Shown here piece by piece: positions 45,810 to 54,419 of a stretch of DNA of 64,000 nt. The first letter of the stretch is position 1; each line of letters starts with the position of its first letter. Source of the stretch: Paenibacillus andongensis. Lineage in GTDB: Bacteria > Bacillota > Bacilli > Paenibacillales > NBRC-103111. Location: assembly GCF_025369935.1 (NCBI RefSeq), contig NZ_CP104467.1:5835001-5899000 (forward strand), read 5' to 3'. A program made the position numbers and the translations under genes. The notes beneath the pieces are model-generated. The model worked only from the letters and a program-made list of their open reading frames with translations, had not been told where the DNA came from and did not search any database.

Positions 45810-47314
45810 CCTCCCGCAATTGCCTTCATGACATTCTTCTGGCTAATCTCATCGCCAACCATTTCCTTCACCTTGTGCCGATCACGAAGTACAACAATTT
45901 TATGACTGACGCGTAATACTTCCTCTAATTCAGAAGATATGAATAGGACCGACATCCCTTTTTGAGCTAAGGATAGAACTAATTTCTGAATCTCAGCTTT
46001 AGCTCCGATATCAATTCCCCTTGTAGGTTCGTCTAATATCAATAAATCAGGATCAGTGAGCAACCAACGAGCAAGCAATACCTTTTGTTGGTTCCCGCCG
46101 CTTAAATTTTTGATGAGATGTTCTGGATTAGGAGGATTAATATTCAATGCTCGAATGTATTCATCCGCCATTTCATCTTGACGTTTTCTTGAGATGGTTT
46201 TGAACCAGCCCTGAGACGCTTGAAGCGCTAGTATGATATTTTCCCGCACAGTTAAATCATCAATAATACCTTCCAGTTTGCGATTTTCGGAGCAAAAGGC
46301 GATCCCTTGATCAATGGCCTGCCTTGGCGAATGAATCACCTCATGGGAACCCGCCTTAGTGATTTCACCAGAATCCGCCTTATCCGCTGCGAAGAATAAT
46401 CTAGCTAATTCGGTTCTTCCAGAGCCGAGTAATCCGGCCAAGCCTACAATCTCCCCTTTATGAATAGCGAGATCAACAGGTTCGATAGAGCCTTTTTTCC
46501 CTAAACCAGATGCTTGAATTAAAACTTCACTATTCACTTGAGCCGCTACATCACCTTTAGGCAACTCTTCAAGTAGCTCAAGGTCTTTACCGATCATCTT
46601 AGAAACCAGCTCTATACGAGGAAGATCTTTAGCTAAATATTCCCCAATAAACTCTCCATTTCGGAGTATGGTTATTCGATCTGAAATGTCATAAACCTGA
46701 TCCAAGAAATGAGTGACAAAAAGAATCGCAAGTCCTTCATTTTTCAATCTGGTCATGACAGAAAATAGTTGTACAACCTCGCCCCTATCCAAACTGGAGG
46801 TTGGTTCATCTAGAATTAACACTTTTGCTGAAATACTCAAGGCTCTTGCGATAGCTATAAGTTGTTGAACAGCTACCGAATACATATGCAATGGCTGTGT
46901 AACGTCAATTTCAAGATTCATTCTCTTTTTCAATAAATGTCCAGCATCTTCATTCATTTTTTTCCATAAAATCCGACCGAAACGACGTGGTTCACGCCCA
47001 ATATAGATATTTTCAGCTACAGACAAGTTCGAACAAAGGTTAACCTCTTGATATACCGTACTAATACCTGCATTTTGCGCATCAAGCGGGCTAAGAATTT
47101 TAATTGGCTTTTTATCCATCTCAACGACACCCTGATCGATGGAGTGAACACCTGTAAGTACTTTAATTAGTGTGGATTTACCTGCCCCATTTTCACCCAT
47201 TAATGCATGAACTTCTCCTGGAAACAATCTAAAATTAACGTTAGTTAACGCCTTAACACCCGGAAACTGCTTATGAATTCCGGTCATCTGCAATACCGGA
47301 CCACCCTGTTTCAT
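45806..47314 (-). CDS. ytfR: Sugar ABC importer ATPase with two nucleotide-binding domains (YtfR type)
   Basis: The 502-residue protein has two ABC domains. The first has Walker A GENGAGKST, Walker B LILDEPTSS and FVTHF. The second has the Gly-rich loop GLLGSGRTEL, signature LSGGNQQK and LILDEPTRGID. The degenerate second Walker A is normal for RbsA/YtfR proteins. It energises uptake through the two permeases downstream. The start is an ATG about 100 bp after the binding protein gene; a stem-loop lies between them. Confidence 0.93.
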   Translation of the reverse strand: MKQGGPVLQMTGIHKQFPGVKALTNVNFRLFPGEVHALMGENGAGKSTLIKVLTGVHSIDQGVVEMDKKPIKILSPLDAQNAGISTVYQEVNLCSNLSVAENIYIGREPRRFGRILWKKMNEDAGHLLKKRMNLEIDVTQPLHMYSVAVQQLIAIARALSISAKVLILDEPTSSLDRGEVVQLFSVMTRLKNEGLAILFVTHFLDQVYDISDRITILRNGEFIGEYLAKDLPRIELVSKMIGKDLELLEELPKGDVAAQVNSEVLIQASGLGKKGSIEPVDLAIHKGEIVGLAGLLGSGRTELARLFFAADKADSGEITKAGSHEVIHSPRQAIDQGIAFCSENRKLEGIIDDLTVRENIILALQASQGWFKTISRKRQDEMADEYIRALNINPPNPEHLIKNLSGGNQQKVLLARWLLTDPDLLILDEPTRGIDIGAKAEIQKLVLSLAQKGMSVLFISSELEEVLRVSHKIVVLRDRHKVKEMVGDEISQKNVMKAIAGG

Positions 47315-47341
47315 AAAGCCACTCCTCTCCTATATGAACAA

Positions 47342-47375
47342 GAGCCACTCCATACTAGCAAGATGGAGCAGCTCT
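47342..47375 (-). other. Stem-loop between the binding-protein and ATPase genes
   Basis: AGAGC-CTCCAT/ATGGAG-GCTCT stem without a T-run behind it on the minus strand; it probably protects the 5' part of the mRNA so that more binding protein is made. Confidence 0.55.
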
Positions 47376-47414
47376 GCCCTTTTTATTTATAATAACAATG
47401 ATGTAGACAATCTC

Positions 47415-48449
47415 TTAGTACTGACGGTTCGGCAATTCACGTTTAGCATCTTCTGAAGTAAATACGCCTTCTTTCGTAACAATTCGTTTCGGCAGCTCTT
47501 TCCCGCTAAGTACATCTTTAGCAGCTTGCATCAATTGTCCACCAAGTAGTGGGTTACACTCGACGATGAAATTAATTTTCCCTTCGCTTGCCGCAACAAA
47601 GCCGTCTTTCACGCCATCAACTGAGATAATAATGATATCTTTACCTGGTTTAAGTCCTGCTTCTTCAATAGCTTGGATAGCCCCGAGTGCCATATCATCG
47701 TTATGTGCATAGAGAACATTAATGTTCTTATTTGCTTTCAAAAATGCTTGCATAACCTCTTTACCTTTGGCACGCGTAAAATCACCTGTTTGTGAAGCAA
47801 TGATTTTAAGATTAGGATTTGATTTAATAATTTCGCCAAATCCAGCTTTACGATCATTCGCAGGAGCAGAACCTGTTGTTCCTTGAAGCTCTACGATATT
47901 AACTGCTTCTTTCGTATCCTTATATTTGTCAACTAACCATTTCCCTGCGCTCCGGCCTTCTTCTACGAAATCCGAACCAATGAACGTTCTGTAAAGGGAA
48001 GTATCTTTGGAATCTACTGCTCTATCCGTTAAGATAACTGGAATGCCAGCATCTTTCGCTTCTTTTAATACTGTGTCCCAACCGGACTCTACCACTGGTG
48101 AGAATGAGATGATATCTACTTTTTGTTGGATGTATGTACGAATAGCTTTGATTTGATTTTCTTGTTTTTGTTGCGCATCGGAGAATTTCAATTCAATGCC
48201 AGCTTCCTTCGCGGAATCTTGAACTGATTTGGTATTAGCTGAACGCCATCCACTTTCAGCACCTACTTGCGCAAAACCCATTGTGATCTTCTTGTCCGCT
48301 TTAGCAGTAGCCACCGCTGCTGTACTTGGGCTTACAGTCGCAGCTGCAGATGTGCTGCTTGCTGTCTTGCTTTCTCCTGAATTACCACAAGCTGCTGTGA
48401 ACATCATCATTAATGAAGCTACTAATACTACCCCTAGAGACTTTTTCAT
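47415..48449 (-). CDS. ytfQ: YtfQ-like sugar-binding lipoprotein
   Basis: The 344-residue protein has a lipoprotein signal (MFTAAC) then an Ala/Ser/Thr-rich linker and a Peripl_BP_4 fold (ITMGFAQVGAESGWR, IISFSPVVESGWD, HNDDMALGAI). The match in order and motifs to YtfQ of E. coli, which binds furanose sugars, is good. It is the first gene of the importer operon, divergent from a kinase-regulator-binding-protein trio. Activation of the operon by that regulator is likely. Confidence 0.92.
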   Translation of the reverse strand: MKKSLGVVLVASLMMMFTAACGNSGESKTASSTSAAATVSPSTAAVATAKADKKITMGFAQVGAESGWRSANTKSVQDSAKEAGIELKFSDAQQKQENQIKAIRTYIQQKVDIISFSPVVESGWDTVLKEAKDAGIPVILTDRAVDSKDTSLYRTFIGSDFVEEGRSAGKWLVDKYKDTKEAVNIVELQGTTGSAPANDRKAGFGEIIKSNPNLKIIASQTGDFTRAKGKEVMQAFLKANKNINVLYAHNDDMALGAIQAIEEAGLKPGKDIIIISVDGVKDGFVAASEGKINFIVECNPLLGGQLMQAAKDVLSGKELPKRIVTKEGVFTSEDAKRELPNRQY

Positions 48450-48512
48450 TTATTTTTCCTCCCTTATTTCACCTGTTTGCTTCGGTGTAACTAAAGTATA
48501 GGGTACGAATCG

Positions 48513-48526
48513 TGAAAGGGTATACG
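48513..48526. promoter_or_regulatory. Motif TGAAAGGGTATACG in the ytfQ promoter region
   Basis: Lies about 64 bp before the ytfQ start, just upstream of a TATACT -10-like hexamer (minus strand), in the 229-bp divergent region. One-base variant of 43698-43711. Confidence 0.5.
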
Positions 48527-48704
48527 GAGTTTCATTGACACTTCTTATAAATTATTATTCATTTTTTGATCAACCCGATTTAAAACTTAAATTTTCTATT
48601 CCAAAAGTGTAGTTTTTTGTTCGATGATTGCGTTTTCAAAATGATTGATTCATAATTTATAATAAGAATTCGACAAATTGGAACCAATGAAAGGTTATCC
48701 TAAT

Positions 48705-50507
48705 ATGGGCATATATCGGAAAATAACGTCTAGCCTTCGAGCCAAACTTCTAACCATGTTTGTTATACTCACTTGTCTTCCGTTAATTGTCGTTGGCCTC
48801 ATTTCCTATAATAAATCGTACAATACGGTATTTAATAACAGCAAATCGGCAACCATGATGCTTGCTGCGCAATTAGCGACGGATATTGACAATGTATTTA
48901 CAGATACGAAAAAGCTCCTTGAATTGGAAAAAAACCCCAATGTTCTGCATTTTTTATTTTCACAAACGGATTCGAATTTAGATGCAAGAGAAATTTTGCA
49001 AACTATGTCTTCCTATAGAGAAACTTACCAATACGATAGTGTGCTAAACATTACCATGATTAATCTATATGGCCGAGGGATTAGCGAAAGGAAGGGAGTA
49101 TTTCAACTAAATAGAAATGCATTACGTAATCCGCATTTTGAGTATCTGATTCAAAATCCTGAGGCTGTCTTGAACATCCCGCCTGATGATCCCTCTTCAT
49201 TAGATCCTCTGGACGGTTTTCAATATAAAAATCATCATATTATTTCAATCGTATCCACAGTTAAACAGCGGGTTACCCATGAAGTAATAGGATTCATTAT
49301 TATCGATGTCGATGACAGTATCGTGAAAAGGTTTTATGACAACGTTACAATTGGAAAAAGCGGATTTTTCTATGTCGCAGATAACATTGGTAATGCCATT
49401 TTCTTACCATCCAAAGCAGCCAATTATTCAAAGTGGTTACATAATAAAAACATTTCTTCTATAATCGAAAACAAAAATAATGAATATGTGGACTCTTCAG
49501 AAGGTAAACCAGAATTTATTGTAACTTCCCCATCAACGTCCACAGGCTGGAATATCGTAGGGGTAGTACCGCTGCAAGAAATTGTTGAGGAAGCCAATTC
49601 CATTCGCCAACTCATCATCATTAGCGTTATGCTTAGCATCATTTTTGCTATAACATTGCATTTCTTCGTCTCTACACGCCTGACTCGACCTGTTCGAATA
49701 TTAAAAAACAAAATGCAGCTCGCTGCATCTGGCTTTCTTGAAGCTAAAGTCGTACTTGCCGGTACGGATGAAATTTCGGATTTGGGAAACAGTTTCAATA
49801 TTATGATCGGGAAAATTCGCATGTTGCTTGACCAGAGCATTAAAGAACAGCAAGAAATCAAAAAATCAGAGCTCAGGGCCTTACAGGCACAAATTAACCC
49901 GCATTTTTTATACAATACGTTGGATTCCATTCTTTGGCTGGCGCAATCAGAAAAAAAGGATCAAGTTGTCCAAATGGTCATGGCTTTATCTAAACTGTTT
50001 CGTATTAGCTTAAGTAAAGGAAGAGATTGGATCACCCTGGAAAAAGAAATCGAACATCTTCAAAGCTATTTGACCATTCAGCAGATGCGCTATCGGGATA
50101 TTCTCGACTATGAAATTGCCATAGATTCAAGCCTACATTCTTTACTTATACTTAAAATGACTTTACAACCGATTGTTGAAAATGCCCTTTATCATGGACT
50201 AAAAAACAAACGTGGAAAAGGATTGATTCGAATCACGGCCAGGATTGGAGATGAGGATAATTTCCTTATCGTGATAGAAGATAATGGAAAAGGCATTTCT
50301 GAAGATCGGCTTGGGCAGCTGCGGAAAGATTTAATGGAACCTCATACGCCCAAAGAAACTGGAAATGAAGTATCCGGAGGGTTCGGATTGCACAATGTTC
50401 ATAGACGAATTCGCTTATATTACGGAGAAGCTTATGGCGTACAGGTAGACAGTATCGAAGGTGAAGGAACCATTGTTACGATTCGAATACCGTGTGATTG
50501 GGGTTGA
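48705..50507 (+). CDS. Sensor histidine kinase (YesM type) with extracellular Cache-like domain
   Basis: About 600 residues: helix at about 10-35, an extracellular sensor of about 270 residues with a Cache-like pattern (IGKSGFFYVADNIGNAIF, TSTGWNIVGVVPL), second helix, HAMP (RLTRPVRILKNKMQ), phospho-acceptor His in QINPHFLYNTLDSI, and a HATPase domain (ENALYHGL, EDNGKGIS). The ATG at 48705 follows AAAGG by 10 bases; longer starts at TTG 48678 or ATG 48687 are possible. It lies 6 bp before the regulator gene. Confidence 0.92.
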   Translation: MGIYRKITSSLRAKLLTMFVILTCLPLIVVGLISYNKSYNTVFNNSKSATMMLAAQLATDIDNVFTDTKKLLELEKNPNVLHFLFSQTDSNLDAREILQTMSSYRETYQYDSVLNITMINLYGRGISERKGVFQLNRNALRNPHFEYLIQNPEAVLNIPPDDPSSLDPLDGFQYKNHHIISIVSTVKQRVTHEVIGFIIIDVDDSIVKRFYDNVTIGKSGFFYVADNIGNAIFLPSKAANYSKWLHNKNISSIIENKNNEYVDSSEGKPEFIVTSPSTSTGWNIVGVVPLQEIVEEANSIRQLIIISVMLSIIFAITLHFFVSTRLTRPVRILKNKMQLAASGFLEAKVVLAGTDEISDLGNSFNIMIGKIRMLLDQSIKEQQEIKKSELRALQAQINPHFLYNTLDSILWLAQSEKKDQVVQMVMALSKLFRISLSKGRDWITLEKEIEHLQSYLTIQQMRYRDILDYEIAIDSSLHSLLILKMTLQPIVENALYHGLKNKRGKGLIRITARIGDEDNFLIVIEDNGKGISEDRLGQLRKDLMEPHTPKETGNEVSGGFGLHNVHRRIRLYYGEAYGVQVDSIEGEGTIVTIRIPCDWG

Positions 50508-50513
50508 ATTTGA

Positions 50514-52160
50514 GTGAAAAAAATATTACTTGTAGACGATGAAATATTAATTAGAGAAATCATTCGTGATTGTGTGGATTGGGAAAAGGAAGGGTTTATT
50601 TACTGTGGAGATGCATCCGATGGCGAGGTTGCTCTTCCCATCATAGAGCGAGTACAACCCGACATCTTAATCACGGACATTTTGATGCCTTTCATGAACG
50701 GCCTTGAGCTAAGCAGTATTATGAGCAAACAGTTTCCAGAAATGAAGATTATCATTTTAAGTGGCCATGCCGAGTTTGAATATGCAAGAATGGCTTTGCA
50801 AATTGGCGTGCAAGAATACTGCTTAAAACCAATTAGTCCTACTGAACTCCTGAAGGTGCTCCATAAAGTCAGTGCTGAAATTGACAAAGAACGAGAAATA
50901 AAAACGCAGCTCCAACTACTCAAAGAGAAAGAACATGAAAATAGTACAATTTCACAAGACAAGCTATTGAATGATCTATGCAGTGGTTTCATGACCACTT
51001 CAGAAGTGATGCATCACAGTGCCTCTATTCAATTGAACATTATAGCTCATTATTATGTAGTTACCGTGCTAGATTTACGTGAAACAGAAGCAAACAAGCT
51101 TGAAGAGATGAATGCTATGCATGGCAATGAGCGCTTACTTTTGGACAAATGCATGAAACTAAAGGAGAACTATAAACAGTTGATGTTTCAGCGCAGCCGC
51201 TCTGAAAGCGTATGGATTATTAAGGGCGATACCTTAGAGAATTTAAAGCACGAATTACAGCTATTTCAGGATTTGCAAAATGCAATCTCTGAAGAAGCCC
51301 ATTCGTTTCCTATTTCTATTGGTATTGGAAGTGTGCAGGATCGTCTTCAAAATGTACATCTATCCTTTCTTGATGCTATGGAAGATGTTCATTGGAGAAG
51401 GTTATCCCGTCAAAATCGGAATATGCTTAGCGAGATGAAGACAGAGACCTTAGATCCAACCCTTTTTTTAGATCGTGGTGCTTTTATGGATTTTTTGAAA
51501 ATAGGGTCACATAACAAATTAGGTTCATTTGTTGCAGATTATGCCGCAGCGTTAGTCGATATAAATTGGCATTCATCGTCAATCGGATTCTACATTTTAA
51601 ATGATGTGACCATCGAAGCTTTCCGTTCAAATAAAGACATGTATCGCCACCTTGCTGAGCCTGAAAAGTCGCTTCAACAATTCCAGCAAATGATAGGTAA
51701 TATACGTACTTGGGAAGAAGCCTGTTCTTATTTAATCCATTTAATTGAACAGTTTTGGACGTGGCGTTCTCGTATCTACGATAAATATAGCGATATGATT
51801 ACAAAAGTCAAAGAATACATACAATTGAATTTTGAAAAAGATAACTTCTCTTTACAAGATGCGGCCGAGTATGTAAATTTGAGTCCAAACTACTTGAGCC
51901 GAGTATTCAGTCAGGAAACAGGTCAAACCTTTATTGAATATTTAACACAAATACGTATTCGAAAAGCGATGGATCTGCTTAAAAGTACGTCAGCAAAATC
52001 TTATGAAATCGCTTTTTTAGTTGGCTATAATGACCCCCATTATTTTTCGAATTTATTCAAACGATTAACAAGGATGACACCAAAAGAATTTAGAAAAAAT
52101 GGGACTGCTGATGAAGTACTTGATATCCTGAAGGGGGATTCTCTTCATGAGGATGATTAA
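50514..52160 (+). CDS. Response regulator with AraC-type DNA-binding domain (YesN type)
   Basis: A 548-residue protein: receiver with VDDEILI, phospho-acceptor Asp in ILITDILMP, LSGH, and Lys in CLKPIS; a long middle section; and a C-terminal AraC double helix-turn-helix (FSLQDAAEYVNLSPNYLSRVFSQETG and SYEIAFLVGYNDPHYFSNLF). It starts with GTG 6 bases after the kinase stop and overlaps the start of the binding-protein gene by 14 bp. It probably controls the facing importer operon. Confidence 0.93.
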   Translation: MKKILLVDDEILIREIIRDCVDWEKEGFIYCGDASDGEVALPIIERVQPDILITDILMPFMNGLELSSIMSKQFPEMKIIILSGHAEFEYARMALQIGVQEYCLKPISPTELLKVLHKVSAEIDKEREIKTQLQLLKEKEHENSTISQDKLLNDLCSGFMTTSEVMHHSASIQLNIIAHYYVVTVLDLRETEANKLEEMNAMHGNERLLLDKCMKLKENYKQLMFQRSRSESVWIIKGDTLENLKHELQLFQDLQNAISEEAHSFPISIGIGSVQDRLQNVHLSFLDAMEDVHWRRLSRQNRNMLSEMKTETLDPTLFLDRGAFMDFLKIGSHNKLGSFVADYAAALVDINWHSSSIGFYILNDVTIEAFRSNKDMYRHLAEPEKSLQQFQQMIGNIRTWEEACSYLIHLIEQFWTWRSRIYDKYSDMITKVKEYIQLNFEKDNFSLQDAAEYVNLSPNYLSRVFSQETGQTFIEYLTQIRIRKAMDLLKSTSAKSYEIAFLVGYNDPHYFSNLFKRLTRMTPKEFRKNGTADEVLDILKGDSLHEDD

Positions 52161-53124
52161 ATGGCTGACGATCGGCTGTATTATGCTGCTAATTTTAACT
52201 GGATGTAAGGGATCAACGCCATCCACACAGGAATCTTTTTCTACATCAAGCACGCCAAAATCAACTATGTCCAACACAAAACATTCCGATCCACTCATTT
52301 TTGGTATCATTTATCCGATGACACACCCTTTCTATGAGATGATTACCGATTCCATAGAAAAAGCTAGCAAACCTTATTCCATTCAATTAATTGTCAAAGC
52401 ACCTGATGAAATTAATCTGGAACAGCAAATGAGAATGATGGAAACCATGATTGCACAAAAGGTTAATGGAATTGCCATCGACCCCATCGATCCTGTTGCG
52501 CTGACACCCATCATTAATAAAGCAGCACAAGCTGGTATACCCGTCATTTGTTTCGAATCGGATGTACCAGGCAGTAAGCGATACTCCTTTATCGGAAGTG
52601 ATCCGCTTAAAGAAGGTACTCTCATGGGGCAAATTATAGATAGAAACCTTAAAGGCAGGGGCATGATCATGATCGAAGGGAGTTTGTCCAAATCTCCTCA
52701 GATCAGCCTCCGACTTGATGGATTACTCCAATATTTAAAGCAAAAAACGGAAATACAAGTTCTTGAAATGAGATATCATGACGGTGATAATGAAAAAGCA
52801 ATTTCCGACCTGGAAGTCATGATCAATGAGCATCCACATTTTGATGCACTAGTCCCTATGGACATCGTTTCCAGTTCAAATGCAATCCTTGTTTGGAAAT
52901 CCCAAGGGTTAAAACGTTACGCGATAACATTCGGTATGACGCCTGATGTCAAAGAAGCTTTATTAAACGGTCAAATCAGCTCCGTGATCTCTGAAAATGA
53001 ACATTTATGGGGAGATAAAATTATCGAACAATTACTCACAGCTTCAAGAAATGCTCCTTCATCCACATGGATCGACACTGGTTTTCAAGAAATAAAACAA
53101 AGTAATATGGACGTTGAATATTAG
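52147..53124 (+). CDS. Orphan sugar-binding lipoprotein, probable co-sensor of the adjacent kinase
   Basis: A 325-residue Peripl_BP_4 lipoprotein (LILTGC lipobox, then a Ser/Thr-rich linker) with pattern IFGIIYPMTHPFYEMI, GIAIDPIDPVAL, FIGSDPLKEG. It is more distant from the two YtfQ-like proteins than they are from each other. It is encoded in overlap with the response regulator and has no permease or ATPase beside it. That arrangement matches systems in which a membrane-tethered binding protein presents the ligand to the sensor kinase, as in XylFII-LytS. The role is inferred from context. Confidence 0.85.
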   Translation: MRMIKWLTIGCIMLLILTGCKGSTPSTQESFSTSSTPKSTMSNTKHSDPLIFGIIYPMTHPFYEMITDSIEKASKPYSIQLIVKAPDEINLEQQMRMMETMIAQKVNGIAIDPIDPVALTPIINKAAQAGIPVICFESDVPGSKRYSFIGSDPLKEGTLMGQIIDRNLKGRGMIMIEGSLSKSPQISLRLDGLLQYLKQKTEIQVLEMRYHDGDNEKAISDLEVMINEHPHFDALVPMDIVSSSNAILVWKSQGLKRYAITFGMTPDVKEALLNGQISSVISENEHLWGDKIIEQLLTASRNAPSSTWIDTGFQEIKQSNMDVEY

Positions 53125-53137
53125 ATGCTGCTATGCT

Positions 53138-53195
53138 TAAAAACCCATAGAGCAGCCTGTTCTTGAGACATCGGGCTGTTCTGTGGGTTTTGTTT
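53138..53195 (+). terminator. Terminator of the kinase-regulator-binding-protein operon
   Basis: Long stem: AAAACCCA...TGGGTTTT with AGCAGCCTG/CGGGCTGTT inner pairing, then TTGTTT. Confidence 0.85.
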
Positions 53196-53322
53196 ACGCG
53201 GCTTTATAAAAAAAGCCCGTGCCATAAGACATGGACCTACGTCACCAATTCTGAAAATTTTCTCAATAATTATGACGCCACACACACCAACCAAAATAAT
53301 GATGGACTCCCTTCGCACTACG

Positions 53323-53361
53323 TGGTATCTTATTGGTATTAAATAGTTTCAATTCTGGTAT
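53323..53361. promoter_or_regulatory. Three TGGTAT direct repeats before the AraR-type gene
   Basis: TGGTAT begins at 53323, 53334 and 53356, that is 11 and 22 bp apart, so all lie on one face of the helix, 20-60 bp before the start codon. Confidence 0.35.
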
Positions 53362-53381
53362 TGAATGGTGGTTCATCTTGC

Positions 53382-54401
53382 ATGGAAAAATCCCCGCTTG
53401 TCAAAGAAAAACTGCTTGAACAGCTGCGCCATCAGATTCAATCCTTACAAACCGATCAACTCGTTAAGATTCCTTCTGAACGTGATCTGGCCGAAAACTT
53501 CGATGCTAGCCGAGTCAGCGTACGTGCTGCGATGAAAATTCTCGTTAATGAAGGCCTGTTGGTCCAACTGCGAGGCAAAGGCACTTATATTGTCCCTTCT
53601 GTCCTCTTAGACACGTTGTATGTGTTGTGCTCTCGGGATATCAAAGGAAATGACCCCTTCTATACCAATTTCCTTGTTGAGATCACCAACTTGGCTGCCA
53701 AACAAGCCATTAAGATCTCGATGGTTAACCCTGAGCACCCTATTGAGTCTTCTATTCCAAGTCCACTTGTCATCATTGGTCAGATCGATGACGAGACATT
53801 AGATGAGCTCAAAGCAGCATCCAACCAGCTATTTTCCATTCAACGTTACGCGCATCGCGATGATATCATCCAAATTTACTTTGATGACTATCGCATCGGC
53901 AGCAAAGCCGCCAAAACGCTTTACGACAATGGACATCGTACTTTCACACTACTTGGAGGACCTGATAAATACGACTCTTCGCGCTTAAGAAAGCAAGGCT
54001 TTCTAGAGTATTGCGGGCAGCAAGGTGTCCACGTACAGGTCATTACCGAGAAAATGAATTGGGAAGGCGGGCGGCGAGCAGCCGACACTTTGCTTTCAGT
54101 CGGTCTAACAGATGCCATTTTTGCCGTCAACGATTGGATGGCTGCTGGATTTATTCAAGGCTTGCGCGAAAATGGTTATCAGGTCCCAGCGGATGTTTCC
54201 GTTATCGGATGCGATGATATTCCACTCGCTGCTCAAATTTCTCCACGACTTACGACTTTTAGTTTGGATGCTAAGCATTTAGTTGAGGAGCTGCTTTCAG
54301 CGATTCATCGGAACATTTCCAATCAGACTGATTCTAGGGAACAAATCGTACTTTCGGCTGCTTACGTTAGTCGCGAGTCGGTTGCCAATATCAAACAATA
54401 A
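53382..54401 (+). CDS. araR: AraR-type repressor (GntR DNA-binding domain plus LacI-like sugar-binding domain)
   Basis: About 339 residues. An N-terminal GntR winged helix-turn-helix (IPSERDLAENFDASRVSVRAAMKIL, GKGTYIV) is fused to a periplasmic-binding-like effector domain of the LacI type (AAKTLYDNGHRTFTLLGG, IFAVNDWMAAGFIQGL, VSVIGCDDIPLA). The fusion is the architecture of AraR, the L-arabinose repressor of Bacillus. It lies 19 bp ahead of the GH51 arabinofuranosidase gene, which supports an arabinose-type effector. The ATG at 53382 follows GGTGG by 10 bases. Confidence 0.85.
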   Translation: MEKSPLVKEKLLEQLRHQIQSLQTDQLVKIPSERDLAENFDASRVSVRAAMKILVNEGLLVQLRGKGTYIVPSVLLDTLYVLCSRDIKGNDPFYTNFLVEITNLAAKQAIKISMVNPEHPIESSIPSPLVIIGQIDDETLDELKAASNQLFSIQRYAHRDDIIQIYFDDYRIGSKAAKTLYDNGHRTFTLLGGPDKYDSSRLRKQGFLEYCGQQGVHVQVITEKMNWEGGRRAADTLLSVGLTDAIFAVNDWMAAGFIQGLRENGYQVPADVSVIGCDDIPLAAQISPRLTTFSLDAKHLVEELLSAIHRNISNQTDSREQIVLSAAYVSRESVANIKQ

Positions 54402-54419
54402 AGGGAGTAGGTACCTTCT

